Translations under genes and position numbers: made by a program
Source of the DNA: Flavobacterium shii
Lineage (GTDB): Bacteria; Bacteroidota; Bacteroidia; Flavobacteriales; Flavobacteriaceae
Direction: 5' to 3'
Assembly (NCBI RefSeq): GCF_025847235.1
Contig: NZ_JAOZEW010000001.1
Span: forward strand, 310,001-374,000
DNA length: 64,000 nucleotides
Part shown: piece by piece, positions 27,429 to 36,803 of the stretch
Numbering within the stretch: position 1 is the stretch's first letter
Layout: the number at the start of each line of letters is the position of its first letter
Notes under the pieces: model-generated
Databases searched by the model: none
What the model saw: only the letters and a program-made list of their open reading frames with translations
What the model was told of the DNA's origin: nothing

Positions 27429-27683
27429 ATGGGTAAATTAAGAGTAGAAGACATAATATTGCGAGATCAGATTAAATTAAGGCTTAAAGAGTTACGAGAA
27501 AAATCCAGTCAAAATAAATCTGACCTATCAAAAGATGTTGAGATAGATAGACAAAATTTTCAAGCATGGGAGAAACTTGAAATTGATAGAGGTATGAGTA
27601 TTTATTCTGTTAGTAGAGTCTGCAAAGTTCTTGGAATAACTCTTAAAGACTTTTTTGATAGCAATATATTTAATGAAAAATAG
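27429..27683 (+). CDS. XRE-family helix-turn-helix regulator
   Basis: An 84-residue single-domain regulator when started at the ATG at 27429. The frame is open back to 27327, but that extension crosses the palindrome and is basic and low in complexity. Residues about 13-70 are an XRE domain (LRLKELREKSSQNKSDLSKDV ... SRVCKVLGITLKDFF). It precedes a GIY-YIG-like gene by 91 bp on the same strand, as small control proteins often precede nuclease genes. Confidence 0.75.
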   Translation: MGKLRVEDIILRDQIKLRLKELREKSSQNKSDLSKDVEIDRQNFQAWEKLEIDRGMSIYSVSRVCKVLGITLKDFFDSNIFNEK

Positions 27684-27774
27684 AAAGATGCTTAGGCATC
27701 TTTTTTTTTAGGAATATTCGTCTGGATTAAAAAATAGAATTTTATTTATTAGAAAAATTTTAACATTAACTATA

Positions 27775-28725
27775 ATGTCAGCTAACCGCAATTTAGAAAA
27801 TTTAATTAGTCTTAATGCTAGACATCTCTCTCTTAAGCAACAAGATACATTTACTGATTCAGAAATAACAACAGAACTAAGAAAGCTCCCCTTACATATA
27901 TATCTAATTTGCAGATCACCTAAAATACTTTTAGATATGTCTAATTCATTAATTACAACGGAGAATATAAAATTGAACTTTTATACCAACTTAAATGGAA
28001 TACGTAAAGATATATTTGTTTCTACATTAAATAGAGCTGATCAACAAATCAAAGAAGTAGATTGCCCCTATCCTTATAATTATTTTCATGCTTATTCAGA
28101 TAATAAATCATTTCATTCTGAAGGAAAAACAAATTTGCTTTTTAAACATTTTTCAGCCCAAAATGATGTCTATCATGATGAAGCAAATTTAGAAGTATTG
28201 TATGTAGGACAAGCCTTTGGAAAAAATGGAAGCAGGATAACTATAGATCGTCTGCAATCACATGAAAAAGCACAGAAAATCTATTTTGACACTCAGAATA
28301 AATATCCTGACTATGAGATATGGTTTTTAAGCCTGACTTTTGAACCAACCCTCATGACAGTCTTTGATCCACGTTCTTTCTATAATCCTGATCAAATGCA
28401 TATTGATCTTGAACATCAAGTAAAAATAGAGTCTACTCCAATTAGTCTAGACCAGCAAATAACAATCCTTGAGGCAGCTTTGATAACATATTTTGGCACT
28501 TCAGAATTTAATAAGGAGTATTTAGGTTTTCCTTCAAACAAACATATATCATATAAAGAAGTATACGATTTGGATTTCAATTCAGTAGGATTCGAACTGT
28601 CGACTTATAGCATTTGGTCAAAACTCTTTAGTAAAACCGTTGATCCAAATTTTTTACATTACAAAAAATTCTTCCTACATAGTGATACGGAACGTAAAGA
28701 AATACTTCAAAGATTAGAAGAATAA
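27775..28725 (+). CDS. GIY-YIG-like protein of unknown function
   Basis: A 316-residue cytoplasmic protein. The segment EVLYVGQAFGKNGSR ... RLQSHEKAQ (residues about 140-168) resembles the YIG half of a GIY-YIG nuclease followed by its Arg and His, and ILEAALITYFGTSEFNKEY (about 230) could supply the catalytic Glu. A canonical GIY strand is missing, so activity is uncertain. The N-terminal 130 residues are not recognised. It follows the XRE gene and precedes the Hachiman genes by 220 bp, in a strongly AT-rich block. Confidence 0.5.
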   Translation: MSANRNLENLISLNARHLSLKQQDTFTDSEITTELRKLPLHIYLICRSPKILLDMSNSLITTENIKLNFYTNLNGIRKDIFVSTLNRADQQIKEVDCPYPYNYFHAYSDNKSFHSEGKTNLLFKHFSAQNDVYHDEANLEVLYVGQAFGKNGSRITIDRLQSHEKAQKIYFDTQNKYPDYEIWFLSLTFEPTLMTVFDPRSFYNPDQMHIDLEHQVKIESTPISLDQQITILEAALITYFGTSEFNKEYLGFPSNKHISYKEVYDLDFNSVGFELSTYSIWSKLFSKTVDPNFLHYKKFFLHSDTERKEILQRLEE

Positions 28726-28946
28726 CATATAAGGAGTAAACACATATTTAAAAATAAGTAATGCTATAACAAAATAAAAAAAGTATCTAAATTATATTAT
28801 GTTATTTATCAAATAATTAATTTACTACTTAAAAAATAGCTCATTATGGGAAACCGTAAAAGGAAATAAAAGATATGTTGTATGTTTAATATCAAATAAG
28901 AATATTTTGATGACTTTATACAAAACTTTGGAAATAAAAATACAAT

Positions 28947-29870
28947 ATGATAAATTTTGAAATTTTAATTGATGATGCTTTTTCTGTAATTACTGGTGAT
29001 TCCACGCTAACGCCAATTGAAAATAAAAGAGTTTTTAGCTTAATTAATACATTTGAAGATGGTTTTTGGCATCATAGTAAATTTCACAAATTCATTTGGA
29101 ATAATATAAAAGAAACCGCTTTAAGTTATAGAGAAAGACAAGCATTGGCTCTTGAAGGTGAAGATTCATTGTTGACGGAAGCTGCTATTAATTTAAGACT
29201 TTCAGAAAGTGAAAATGATATTGGAAGAGGAAGTGAAATATCTGAAATTTTACTTTATGGTATAATGAAGAAATACTATTATGCCTTACCGATAGTCCCA
29301 AAAATCTTCTATAAACAAAATACACAAGATAATGCCAAAGGTGCTGATAGTGTTCATATAGTAATTGAAAATGAAAATTCATTTTCATTATGGTTTGGCG
29401 AATCTAAATTTTATAACTCTATTGAAAATGCAAGATTAGATGTAATCATTGATTCTGTAAAGGATTCCTTAACTCTAAGGAAAATTAAGAAAGAAAATAA
29501 ATTAATTACTAATCTTTCGGATATAAATGATTTTGATGAAATTTCAACAGAGTTAAGAGCAAAAATTGTACAATCCCTTTCACAAGAACAATCAATAGAT
29601 TCAATAAAGCCAATTTTAAACATTCCAATTCTATTACTATATGAATGTAGTATTACAAATGGAACAAGTCATTTAACAGAAGAATATAAAACACAAATAG
29701 TAACTCATCATAAAGAGAGGGCTATCGAGTACTTTAAAAGACAAATACATAAATGCAATGATGTTGATTTATATTCTGAAATAAAGTTTCATATAATTCT
29801 TTTCCCAGTTCCTGAAAAAAAACCGATTGTTGATAAATTTATTGAGAAAGCACAAGTATATAGAAATTAG
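28947..29870 (+). CDS. hamA: Hachiman defence nuclease HamA (DUF1837)
   Basis: A 307-residue protein of the DUF1837 type. The PD-(D/E)XK core is visible: an Asp in GADSVHIV near residue 133, then SLWFGESKFY near 150 with the ExK pair. In Hachiman systems HamA is a nuclease held inactive by the helicase HamB and released when phage or DNA damage is sensed. The next gene starts 2 bp after its stop and is a matching helicase, which makes the pair diagnostic. The 220 bp upstream have no recognisable promoter. Confidence 0.82.
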   Translation: MINFEILIDDAFSVITGDSTLTPIENKRVFSLINTFEDGFWHHSKFHKFIWNNIKETALSYRERQALALEGEDSLLTEAAINLRLSESENDIGRGSEISEILLYGIMKKYYYALPIVPKIFYKQNTQDNAKGADSVHIVIENENSFSLWFGESKFYNSIENARLDVIIDSVKDSLTLRKIKKENKLITNLSDINDFDEISTELRAKIVQSLSQEQSIDSIKPILNIPILLLYECSITNGTSHLTEEYKTQIVTHHKERAIEYFKRQIHKCNDVDLYSEIKFHIILFPVPEKKPIVDKFIEKAQVYRN

Positions 29871-29872
29871 TT

Positions 29873-31978
29873 ATGGAAGATATTATATTTGATAATTGTC
29901 ACAAAATAAACGAATTGCTAATTTCTGATAAAGATAATGAAGCTAGGGAAGAATTAATTAAGCTGCTGGATTTTCATAAAACTGAAAAATTAGAGTATAC
30001 TCCTTTAGTAAATCATTTAATTAGGGAAACTGGATTGTTTCCATATCTACAGCAAGAAACTTCTAATTGGGAAGAAAGGTATATTTATGAAATTTTTAAA
30101 GTAAATATTGGAGAAGAAAAACCTGTAACATTGCATCGTGAACAATCCTTTCTATTAAAAAAGCTTTTAGAAGGTAGAAATATTGCAGTAAGTGCACCCA
30201 CAAGTTTTGGTAAAAGTTTTGTTATAGACGCTTTTATAAAAATTAGAAAACCCAAAAATGTAATAATTATTGTTCCAACAATTGCATTGACCGATGAAAC
30301 CAGAAGAAGACTATATAAAAAATTCGCACATGAATATAAAATTATTACAACCACTGAAGTAGAGCCAGCAGAAAAAAATATTTTTATTTTTCCGCAAGAA
30401 AGGGCTATAAATTATTTAGAAAAACTTGAATACTTTGACATAATGATTATTGATGAATTTTATAAAGCAAGTAGTTTATTTGATAAAGTGAGATCACCAA
30501 GTTTAGTTAAAGCGATTATTAAGATTGGTAGCAAGTCTAAACAAAAATATTTCTTAGCTCCAAACATATCAACTTTAGAGGATAATCCTTTTACTGCGGA
30601 TATGGAGTTCATTCAATTAGACTTCAATACTGTCTTCTTAGAAAAATACGAACTTTACAAAGAAATAAATAAAAATATAGAATTAAAAAGTAACATTTTA
30701 ATAGAAATTTTAAATAAAAAACCTACAAAATCATTAATATACGCAGGTACATATACAAATATTGAAAATGTATCTAATCTGATTTTATCTAGTTTTAAAG
30801 AAAAAAACAGTATTCTATTGGACCAATTTGCAAATTGGTTAGGTAAAAATTATGATTATAACTGGAGTTTGACAAATCTTATAAAAAGAGGAACTGGAAT
30901 ACATAATGGTAGGTTACATCGTTCTTTGAGCCAAATTCAAGTTAAACTGTTTGAAGATAAAGAAGGTATTAGCAATATTATTTCAACCTCTTCAATTATA
31001 GAAGGTGTTAATACATCGGCAGAAAATGTAATAATTTGGATGAATAAAAATGGTAATTCAAACTTGAATGATTTTACCTATAGAAACATTATTGGGCGAG
31101 GCGGTAGAATGTTTCAGCATTTTATAGGTAAAATATATATACTAGATAAACCGCCATTAAATACTCAAACTGCTTTAAATATTGAATTTCCAGAAGAAAT
31201 ATTGGGTGATTTAGATAATAAAAAATATGATAAATTATTAACAAAGGAACAAGTTGCAAAATTAATTCTTTACCAAGATGAGATGGGTGTAATATTAGGC
31301 GTTGAAGTTTACAATAAATTAAAAGATGCCTCGGTATTCCAATCTAGTAATTCAGAATTAATTAAATCAATTGCAATTGATATGTCAGTTAACCCTGAAA
31401 GTTGGAACGGTCTCTCTTACTTAAATTCTACAACGCGCAGTCAATGGGATAAATCATTATATAAAATAATTAATTTACAACCTGGAAATTGGGAAGTAAA
31501 AAACAGCACATTTGTTGAATTTATTAAAATTTTACGTAATAATTGGTTCAAAACAATCCCTGAATTATTAAAAGATTTAGAACCTCATGATGTAAGTATT
31601 GATGAATTTTTCAAACTTGAAAAAAATGTAACTTTCAAATTTGCCTCTCTTTTAAAGGATGTTAATACGCTACAAAAAGAATTACTTAAAGGTAAAAATT
31701 ATGACATATCTAAATTTATTTCATACATTTCTCATGCCTTTTTACCAACGGTAGTTTTTCAACTTGAAGAGTATGGACTACCAAGAATGATATCAAAAAA
31801 AATTCACAATTCAAAAGTTATAGATTTTTACAATCAAGAACTAACAATACACAATGTGATTGAAATTTTTAAAGCTATAGGCATAAATAAAATTAAAGAA
31901 CATGTGAAATTAGATGAGTTCGATAATTACATTTTAGAATACTTTTATGATGGCATAAAAACAAATAATAACGGATAA
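29873..31978 (+). CDS. hamB: Hachiman defence helicase HamB
   Basis: A 701-residue superfamily 2 helicase. Walker A is SAPTSFGKSF near residue 107, the DExx box is IMIIDEFYKAS near 190 (DEFY rather than DEAH), STSSIIEGVN is the motif IV/V region, and RNIIGRGGRMFQ near 403 is the arginine-finger motif VI. HamB scans DNA and controls HamA in Hachiman antiphage defence. It follows hamA by 2 bp. The C-terminal 250 residues are not recognised. Confidence 0.85.
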   Translation: MEDIIFDNCHKINELLISDKDNEAREELIKLLDFHKTEKLEYTPLVNHLIRETGLFPYLQQETSNWEERYIYEIFKVNIGEEKPVTLHREQSFLLKKLLEGRNIAVSAPTSFGKSFVIDAFIKIRKPKNVIIIVPTIALTDETRRRLYKKFAHEYKIITTTEVEPAEKNIFIFPQERAINYLEKLEYFDIMIIDEFYKASSLFDKVRSPSLVKAIIKIGSKSKQKYFLAPNISTLEDNPFTADMEFIQLDFNTVFLEKYELYKEINKNIELKSNILIEILNKKPTKSLIYAGTYTNIENVSNLILSSFKEKNSILLDQFANWLGKNYDYNWSLTNLIKRGTGIHNGRLHRSLSQIQVKLFEDKEGISNIISTSSIIEGVNTSAENVIIWMNKNGNSNLNDFTYRNIIGRGGRMFQHFIGKIYILDKPPLNTQTALNIEFPEEILGDLDNKKYDKLLTKEQVAKLILYQDEMGVILGVEVYNKLKDASVFQSSNSELIKSIAIDMSVNPESWNGLSYLNSTTRSQWDKSLYKIINLQPGNWEVKNSTFVEFIKILRNNWFKTIPELLKDLEPHDVSIDEFFKLEKNVTFKFASLLKDVNTLQKELLKGKNYDISKFISYISHAFLPTVVFQLEEYGLPRMISKKIHNSKVIDFYNQELTIHNVIEIFKAIGINKIKEHVKLDEFDNYILEYFYDGIKTNNNG

Positions 31979-32034
31979 ACAATACTAAACTTTTCTAATA
32001 AATTAATTGTTTAAATTCAGATAAAAGAAGTTTT

Positions 32035-33189
32035 ATGCGAGGAACAAATTCAGAAAATATAGTTTCAAAAATAAATTCAAGTGTGTTTTTTAAAGAGTTT
32101 ACTTTTAGTAAAAATGACTTTAAAGAACTTGATACCAATCAGCAGTTAGAGTTTGCAGACAATGTTGTTTGGCTAGATGATTTGTTCTTTATATTCCAAA
32201 TTAAAGAAAGAGAGAATGGAGCCTCAAGTGACGAAAAATGGTTCGATAGTAAAATAAAAAATAAAGCTGTAAAGCAGATTAAGTCTACTTTAAAATATAT
32301 TTCAAAGTATCCTGAAATTTTTATTGAAAATGTGAAAGGACATAAGCTTGATATTACAAAAGCAAAAGCGAATACTAATGTCAAAAAAATAATCATTTAT
32401 TCTACAAATGAGGATTTCCCCGAAGAGCTGAGGAACCAAAAATTTTACGAAAGTAAGGATGTAAGCCTAATTCATTTATTTCACTCTGAAGACTATTACT
32501 GGATTTGCAAATACTTAATTACTCCAACAGAAATAAATGAATACTTGAATTTTCGAGAAAATTTGTTTCGGTTTGATAAACTTAGTAGTTCAGTATTGCC
32601 CGAACAATATTTTTTAGCCCATTTTCTTGAAACTCCTGAAGCAGATCATTTTGATGCACGTTATATAGATAATCTTAAAAATAATGATATCAAAATTCAA
32701 GAATTCAATATTTCAGATCTCATAGAAAATTTCAACAAAAATATTAAGCTTATAAACCATCAAACTGAGTACTATCCAATAATTCAAGAAATTGCGAAAC
32801 TGAACAGATCGGAACTTATTGAATTTAAAAAGCGTCTTAGCCTAAGTATTGAAAAGTCAGAAAGTGAAGAATTGATAACTCCCTATAGAATTTACTTACC
32901 AAGAACTGACTGTGGCTTTGTTTTCATCCCACTGCACTCCAGTAGGTCTGTTCATTGGCAAAATGCACTAAGTAACTATACAATGGCACATAAATATGAT
33001 GCTAAAGCAAAGAAATGTATAGGCTTAGTTATTTTCAGAGATGAAAAACAATTAGACTATTTTGAGTTATTCTGGCAATATATTGAAGATGACTGGCAAT
33101 TTGATGCAGAAATTGAAAAACTACTAAAAGAAAATTTTCCTTTCCGTGTTGTAAAAACAAAAATGGTTAACAACAGGTATAAAATGTAA
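32035..33189 (+). CDS. PD-(D/E)XK-like protein behind Hachiman, paralogue of the gene at 10344-11528
   Basis: A 384-residue cytoplasmic protein. ADNVVWLDDLFFIFQIKER near residue 42 has the acid-strand-turn-strand-xxK shape of a PD-(D/E)XK core with Gln in the Glu position. The C-terminal block (EIAKLNRSELIEF ... CGFVFIPL) matches the protein at 10344-11528, which shares the same order of blocks. It starts 56 bp after hamB on the same strand and may be an operon member, though standard Hachiman has only two genes. Function unknown; a second nuclease or a regulator of HamAB is possible. Confidence 0.55.
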   Translation: MRGTNSENIVSKINSSVFFKEFTFSKNDFKELDTNQQLEFADNVVWLDDLFFIFQIKERENGASSDEKWFDSKIKNKAVKQIKSTLKYISKYPEIFIENVKGHKLDITKAKANTNVKKIIIYSTNEDFPEELRNQKFYESKDVSLIHLFHSEDYYWICKYLITPTEINEYLNFRENLFRFDKLSSSVLPEQYFLAHFLETPEADHFDARYIDNLKNNDIKIQEFNISDLIENFNKNIKLINHQTEYYPIIQEIAKLNRSELIEFKKRLSLSIEKSESEELITPYRIYLPRTDCGFVFIPLHSSRSVHWQNALSNYTMAHKYDAKAKKCIGLVIFRDEKQLDYFELFWQYIEDDWQFDAEIEKLLKENFPFRVVKTKMVNNRYKM

Positions 33190-33224
33190 CGTCACATAGC
33201 CTTTTAATATAAAAATGAAAAAGT

Positions 33225-33815
33225 ATGGTCAATCTTAATTTGAATGGAATTAGTAATACAGTAAATGAGAATAATTTTCTAAATGTTTCAGTTAATTTAA
33301 ACAGGAAGAAAGAAAAGCAAACAATAGAACCGGTAGTTCCGGGATTAATTGAACTCGCAACATTTAAAGATCGAAAAACAACTTTAGGAGGTCCTGAGAT
33401 TGAATTGATAGATAAAATAAAAGACGATATAATTGTGTATTTATTTATACAAAAGAACAAAGAACATAGCGCTTGGAATTTGATTGCCCCTGTGATAGTA
33501 GAAAGAGGAAGTGGAAAAACGTATCAATATCACTATAATTACTTTGCCCTTGAAGGCACAGGTGGTGGCTTATCAAATACATCTTCGATTCTTTACCACT
33601 TAAAAAAACATTCAGAAAAAGGTTTCCAAGTTTTAATTGCACCGAAAATTACAAATAACTTATTGATGAATGGTTTTGAATATGCTGACAGTGGCATTAA
33701 GCTAAGTGATTTGTTGGAAGACTCCATCGATTTACATAACTACAGAAAAGATTCGTTTGAATGGATATACAAACAGTATCAAGAATTGATTACAAAGCAT
33801 AGATTGGAAGAATAA
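33225..33815 (+). CDS. Protein of unknown function at the end of the Hachiman cluster
   Basis: A 196-residue cytoplasmic protein, acidic C-terminus, no signal peptide or membrane span. GGPEIELIDKIKDDIIVYLFI and HYNYFALEGTGGGLSNTSS are the most distinctive segments, but I recognise no family. It lies 35 bp after the PD-(D/E)XK-like gene and shares its AT-rich composition, so the two probably travel together. Confidence 0.6.
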   Translation: MVNLNLNGISNTVNENNFLNVSVNLNRKKEKQTIEPVVPGLIELATFKDRKTTLGGPEIELIDKIKDDIIVYLFIQKNKEHSAWNLIAPVIVERGSGKTYQYHYNYFALEGTGGGLSNTSSILYHLKKHSEKGFQVLIAPKITNNLLMNGFEYADSGIKLSDLLEDSIDLHNYRKDSFEWIYKQYQELITKHRLEE

Positions 33816-33846
33816 CAATAGTTCTTCAACCTCATTAATAAAAAAC

Positions 33847-33877
33847 AAACCTCGCTTAAAACGTCTAAGCGAGGTTT
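33847..33877. terminator. Intrinsic terminator between the Hachiman cluster and the H1-like gene
   Basis: AAACCTCGCTTA and TAAGCGAGGTTT form a perfect 12-bp stem around a 7-base loop. Read leftward it is followed by a T-rich tract, so it mainly ends the H1-like gene, and it can serve both convergent units. Confidence 0.8.
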
Positions 33878-33894
33878 ACTTTTAACCAAAAATA

Positions 33895-34071
33895 TTACTT
33901 CTTAGATTCTGCCACAGAAACTTTTCTGAACTCTTTTAATAGCTTCTCCAACTCTAAAGTTGATTTACGAGCTCTTGCTCCTGCTGCTTTCACACCTTTC
34001 TCAATTAGTGAGTCAGATTCTGTTTTAAATGTCTCAAATTCTGCATTGATTTTTTCGAATAAATCTTTCAT
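33895..34071 (-). CDS. Histone H1-like protein
   Basis: A 58-residue protein. It begins MKDLFEKINAEFETFK, then EKGVKAAGARARKSTLELEK, and ends AESKK. This is the short lysine/alanine-rich histone H1-like protein found on flavobacterial chromosomes, thought to bind DNA non-specifically. It is complete and followed by an intrinsic terminator. Its position between a defence island and an effector module is unusual for what is normally a core gene: either cargo has inserted beside it, or a copy has been picked up. Confidence 0.75.
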   Translation of the reverse strand: MKDLFEKINAEFETFKTESDSLIEKGVKAAGARARKSTLELEKLLKEFRKVSVAESKK

Positions 34072-34371
34072 AACTGTCCTTTATTAAATTAGGGAGGTAA
34101 AAGTAAAAGTTTACATATCATAAAACAAAATTGTACTCAAAAATTAACGCAATATAAAGTTGGTATTGATTATCTCTTACTGAAGATTATGGTTTCATTT
34201 AAAAAAATATAAATATCACTAAAAGTGGGTATTGCATAAGCCTTAAAAGCCTCTTATGTTTGTGAGATAATATTTATAATTTAATTAAAAAGCAATCTAA
34301 CTTATTTAAGCATATTAATAAGATAACTTTTTAGTAACATACTACTATTAAAAAACTTTAGAAGAACAAAC
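34072..34371. other. AT-rich intergenic region between divergent genes
   Basis: Three hundred bases separate the leftward H1-like gene from the rightward effector module. They must hold both promoters, but I see no full TAnnTTTG match, no hairpin and no ORF worth reporting. Confidence 0.4.
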
Positions 34372-35574
34372 ATGGCGGGAAATAGTTTTTATGTGGCTGA
34401 AAGAAACGAAGATGATCACGATAAACACCCTATAAAAAAAGGTGACACAATAAAGAGTATTTCCGAAGAACTTGGTATTGAATGGCAAACTTTAAGAACC
34501 TATCACAATAGACATTGCGTCTCGGATGAGGATGTTATAAATGCGTATTTACCCAATCATCTAAAGTTTTTACTTTTAAAACCAATCAAATTACAAGCAA
34601 ATGGGGAACCCGAACAAGAAGCTCTTAAAAAAGCAGTTTTGGGTAAAGGTTTCAGAATACCTTTTCATCACGTAACAGTAAAAACCAAATATGGCGTAAT
34701 GTATACGGTTGAGAATGGTGAACAAGTTGATACCTTAAAATACGAAGTAAGTGTAAAGTGGCTAGCAACCGACGAAAATGGATACTCCTTTTTTGAAATT
34801 GATAGATTATCCAAATTATACATTAATAATATTGAAGCTGACATAATAGCTAATGAATTAGCGGAAAAAACATCCAGTGTTTTATATCCATTGCAGGTAG
34901 TAGTTGACCAAGAAGGAGAATGGATAGATATTCATAATTATAAAGAAATAAAGGAACGTTGGCAGACAAAAAGAACTAAAATTCTTCAAGACTATCCTGG
35001 AGAGCAGACTAAAAAATATTTGGCACTTTATGAAAAAAATTTAGAAAGCAACCAAACTTTATCATTAGTGCTTGCCAATGATTGGTTTATAAGAGCTTTT
35101 TTCAATGGAATCCATACTGAATATACCCAAGAATTAACTTTTAAAGGCTATACCTATTTCCCTTTTATTGCAAAAAGTGATGATTTGATATTTAGTATTG
35201 AGCAAAAAGTAGACAAATATCTTGATGAGAATGATTTGATAAATATTGACATGAAAGGTGTGTTAGATGACAACAGAATGAACACTGATTTTGAATATGA
35301 ATTAGGACTTGCTTCACAGCCACTCTCAAATCAAGAAACTGTTGGTAGTTACAGAGCAAAATATTTTCTGAACCCTAATAACTACTCGATACAAACTTTA
35401 TTTATAGAATGTATCCTTGCACTTGATATACCTCAAAAATATACTGTTATGGTTTCGAATCTAAATGAGAAAGAAAACCAAATTTTAAAAACAAACTCTC
35501 TTTATGTGGGAACAGAGAAGAAAAAAGATGATGGTATTTTCAAAATGATTGGAGATATTTTTAGAGGCAGATAA
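34372..35574 (+). CDS. LysM-like protein, first gene of a PAAR effector module
   Basis: A 400-residue protein without a signal peptide. Residues about 20-72 resemble a LysM domain (IKKGDTIKSISEELGIEWQTL ... LPNHLKFLLLKP). The rest is not recognised. It lies 11 bp upstream of a DUF4280 (PAAR-like) gene. LysM-like proteins commonly accompany DUF4280 genes in Bacteroidota type VI secretion cargo loci, where they may act as adaptors or chaperones for the spike protein. That role is inferred from context. Confidence 0.6.
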   Translation: MAGNSFYVAERNEDDHDKHPIKKGDTIKSISEELGIEWQTLRTYHNRHCVSDEDVINAYLPNHLKFLLLKPIKLQANGEPEQEALKKAVLGKGFRIPFHHVTVKTKYGVMYTVENGEQVDTLKYEVSVKWLATDENGYSFFEIDRLSKLYINNIEADIIANELAEKTSSVLYPLQVVVDQEGEWIDIHNYKEIKERWQTKRTKILQDYPGEQTKKYLALYEKNLESNQTLSLVLANDWFIRAFFNGIHTEYTQELTFKGYTYFPFIAKSDDLIFSIEQKVDKYLDENDLINIDMKGVLDDNRMNTDFEYELGLASQPLSNQETVGSYRAKYFLNPNNYSIQTLFIECILALDIPQKYTVMVSNLNEKENQILKTNSLYVGTEKKKDDGIFKMIGDIFRGR

Positions 35575-35585
35575 TAATACAACCT

Positions 35586-36803
35586 ATGAGTGAAAAACAC
35601 ATTGTAGTACAGGGTGCTACCTGTAAATGCAAGTTTAGTGTAGAACCTAAAACAGATAAGTTGAAGGTAAAAACACAAACAAAACATTATGCTAATGATA
35701 AAGATGGATCGGAAAAGCTAATTGCCACTGACAAAGATATTGGACAAACTTTAGAGAAAAACACCTTTGGTAAATGTAAGAAGCAACCGGCTGGTAACGA
35801 TTACTTACCATGCCAAACACAAATTACAAAATGGAGTGGTTCTTATGAAAAAATGATTTTATCCAATAAAGGGAAAGCATTGTTGGAAGACAGTAAAGCT
35901 ACCTGCCCGATGGGTGCACCCGATTGTATCGAAATCACAAAACATGGTCAAGTGGCAGAACCCAGTGAACAAAATTTTAAAAATGCAAATCCCATGATTC
36001 ACAATCTTATAAATCCTATGGTAGATGTGAGGGATATGTACAAAAAACAGCCAACTTACAAGGGCATGGAAGATAGTGATGGAGAAAATATTAATGACAT
36101 ATATATCGATAAAAAAGACGGATCAGTTCTTGTTAATTTTAGCAAACTTGATGGAAATATTAGAATGATAGCTAAATATGATTGGGATGATTCGAATGAG
36201 ATTCAGGACCATAAAACGAAAGTAGATGAGTTAATAAAATTAAGTACTATCGTAACTGTTGACAACGAGCAAATACAATTAAAACTTCAAGAAATACATA
36301 GATTAACTTATAAGACTGAGCAACAATTGTATATTGTGTTAGATAGAGATACAGCAAAAATTAAAGCGGTTTTGGGACTTGAAGGAATCGATGGAAGAAC
36401 TACGATTGAATCATATGAGGACATAGATCCAGAAACAAAAAAAGTTATTTCTAAACCAATGGTTAAAGTTGACGGAATAAGGTATGCTATCTTAGGCCAA
36501 GCTCATACTCATAACTTAATGGAATCTACACCTAGAAATTCTAATCAAATATTTGGAGGTGAAACCACAGAAAATGGCTTTGGCACATCATCTATTGATA
36601 AAGGAACAGCAAGTTCTATGGGCATAAACATATACGCATTAGATAGTTGGAATTATAGCAGTAAAAATGCTCAGGTTAAAATTGGAAGAGTAACACCTTC
36701 GGGAATTGAAACAAAAAATATAGGAAAAACTCACGGTAAGGGAGATGGAAAAGAAACAATTAATATTGGTTTAGAATGTTTAAATTTAAGAGTAGGAAGA
36801 TGA
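35586..36803 (+). CDS. PAAR-like (DUF4280) effector with probable JAB-type C-terminal toxin domain
   Basis: A 405-residue protein. Residues about 5-125 are the cysteine-rich DUF4280 PAAR-like fold (VVQGATCKCKFS, GKCKKQP, DYLPCQT, ATCPMGAPDC), which tips a contractile secretion spike. The C-terminal 110 residues read like a JAB/MPN metalloenzyme: AHTHN (His307, His309), then S335-S-I-D338 and a hydrophobic strand MGINIYALDS. The HxH...SxxD arrangement is the JAMM signature, though the gap is longer than usual. JAB domains occur as polymorphic toxins. The overlapping next gene encodes a small exported protein in the position of an immunity gene. Confidence 0.65.
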   Translation: MSEKHIVVQGATCKCKFSVEPKTDKLKVKTQTKHYANDKDGSEKLIATDKDIGQTLEKNTFGKCKKQPAGNDYLPCQTQITKWSGSYEKMILSNKGKALLEDSKATCPMGAPDCIEITKHGQVAEPSEQNFKNANPMIHNLINPMVDVRDMYKKQPTYKGMEDSDGENINDIYIDKKDGSVLVNFSKLDGNIRMIAKYDWDDSNEIQDHKTKVDELIKLSTIVTVDNEQIQLKLQEIHRLTYKTEQQLYIVLDRDTAKIKAVLGLEGIDGRTTIESYEDIDPETKKVISKPMVKVDGIRYAILGQAHTHNLMESTPRNSNQIFGGETTENGFGTSSIDKGTASSMGINIYALDSWNYSSKNAQVKIGRVTPSGIETKNIGKTHGKGDGKETINIGLECLNLRVGR

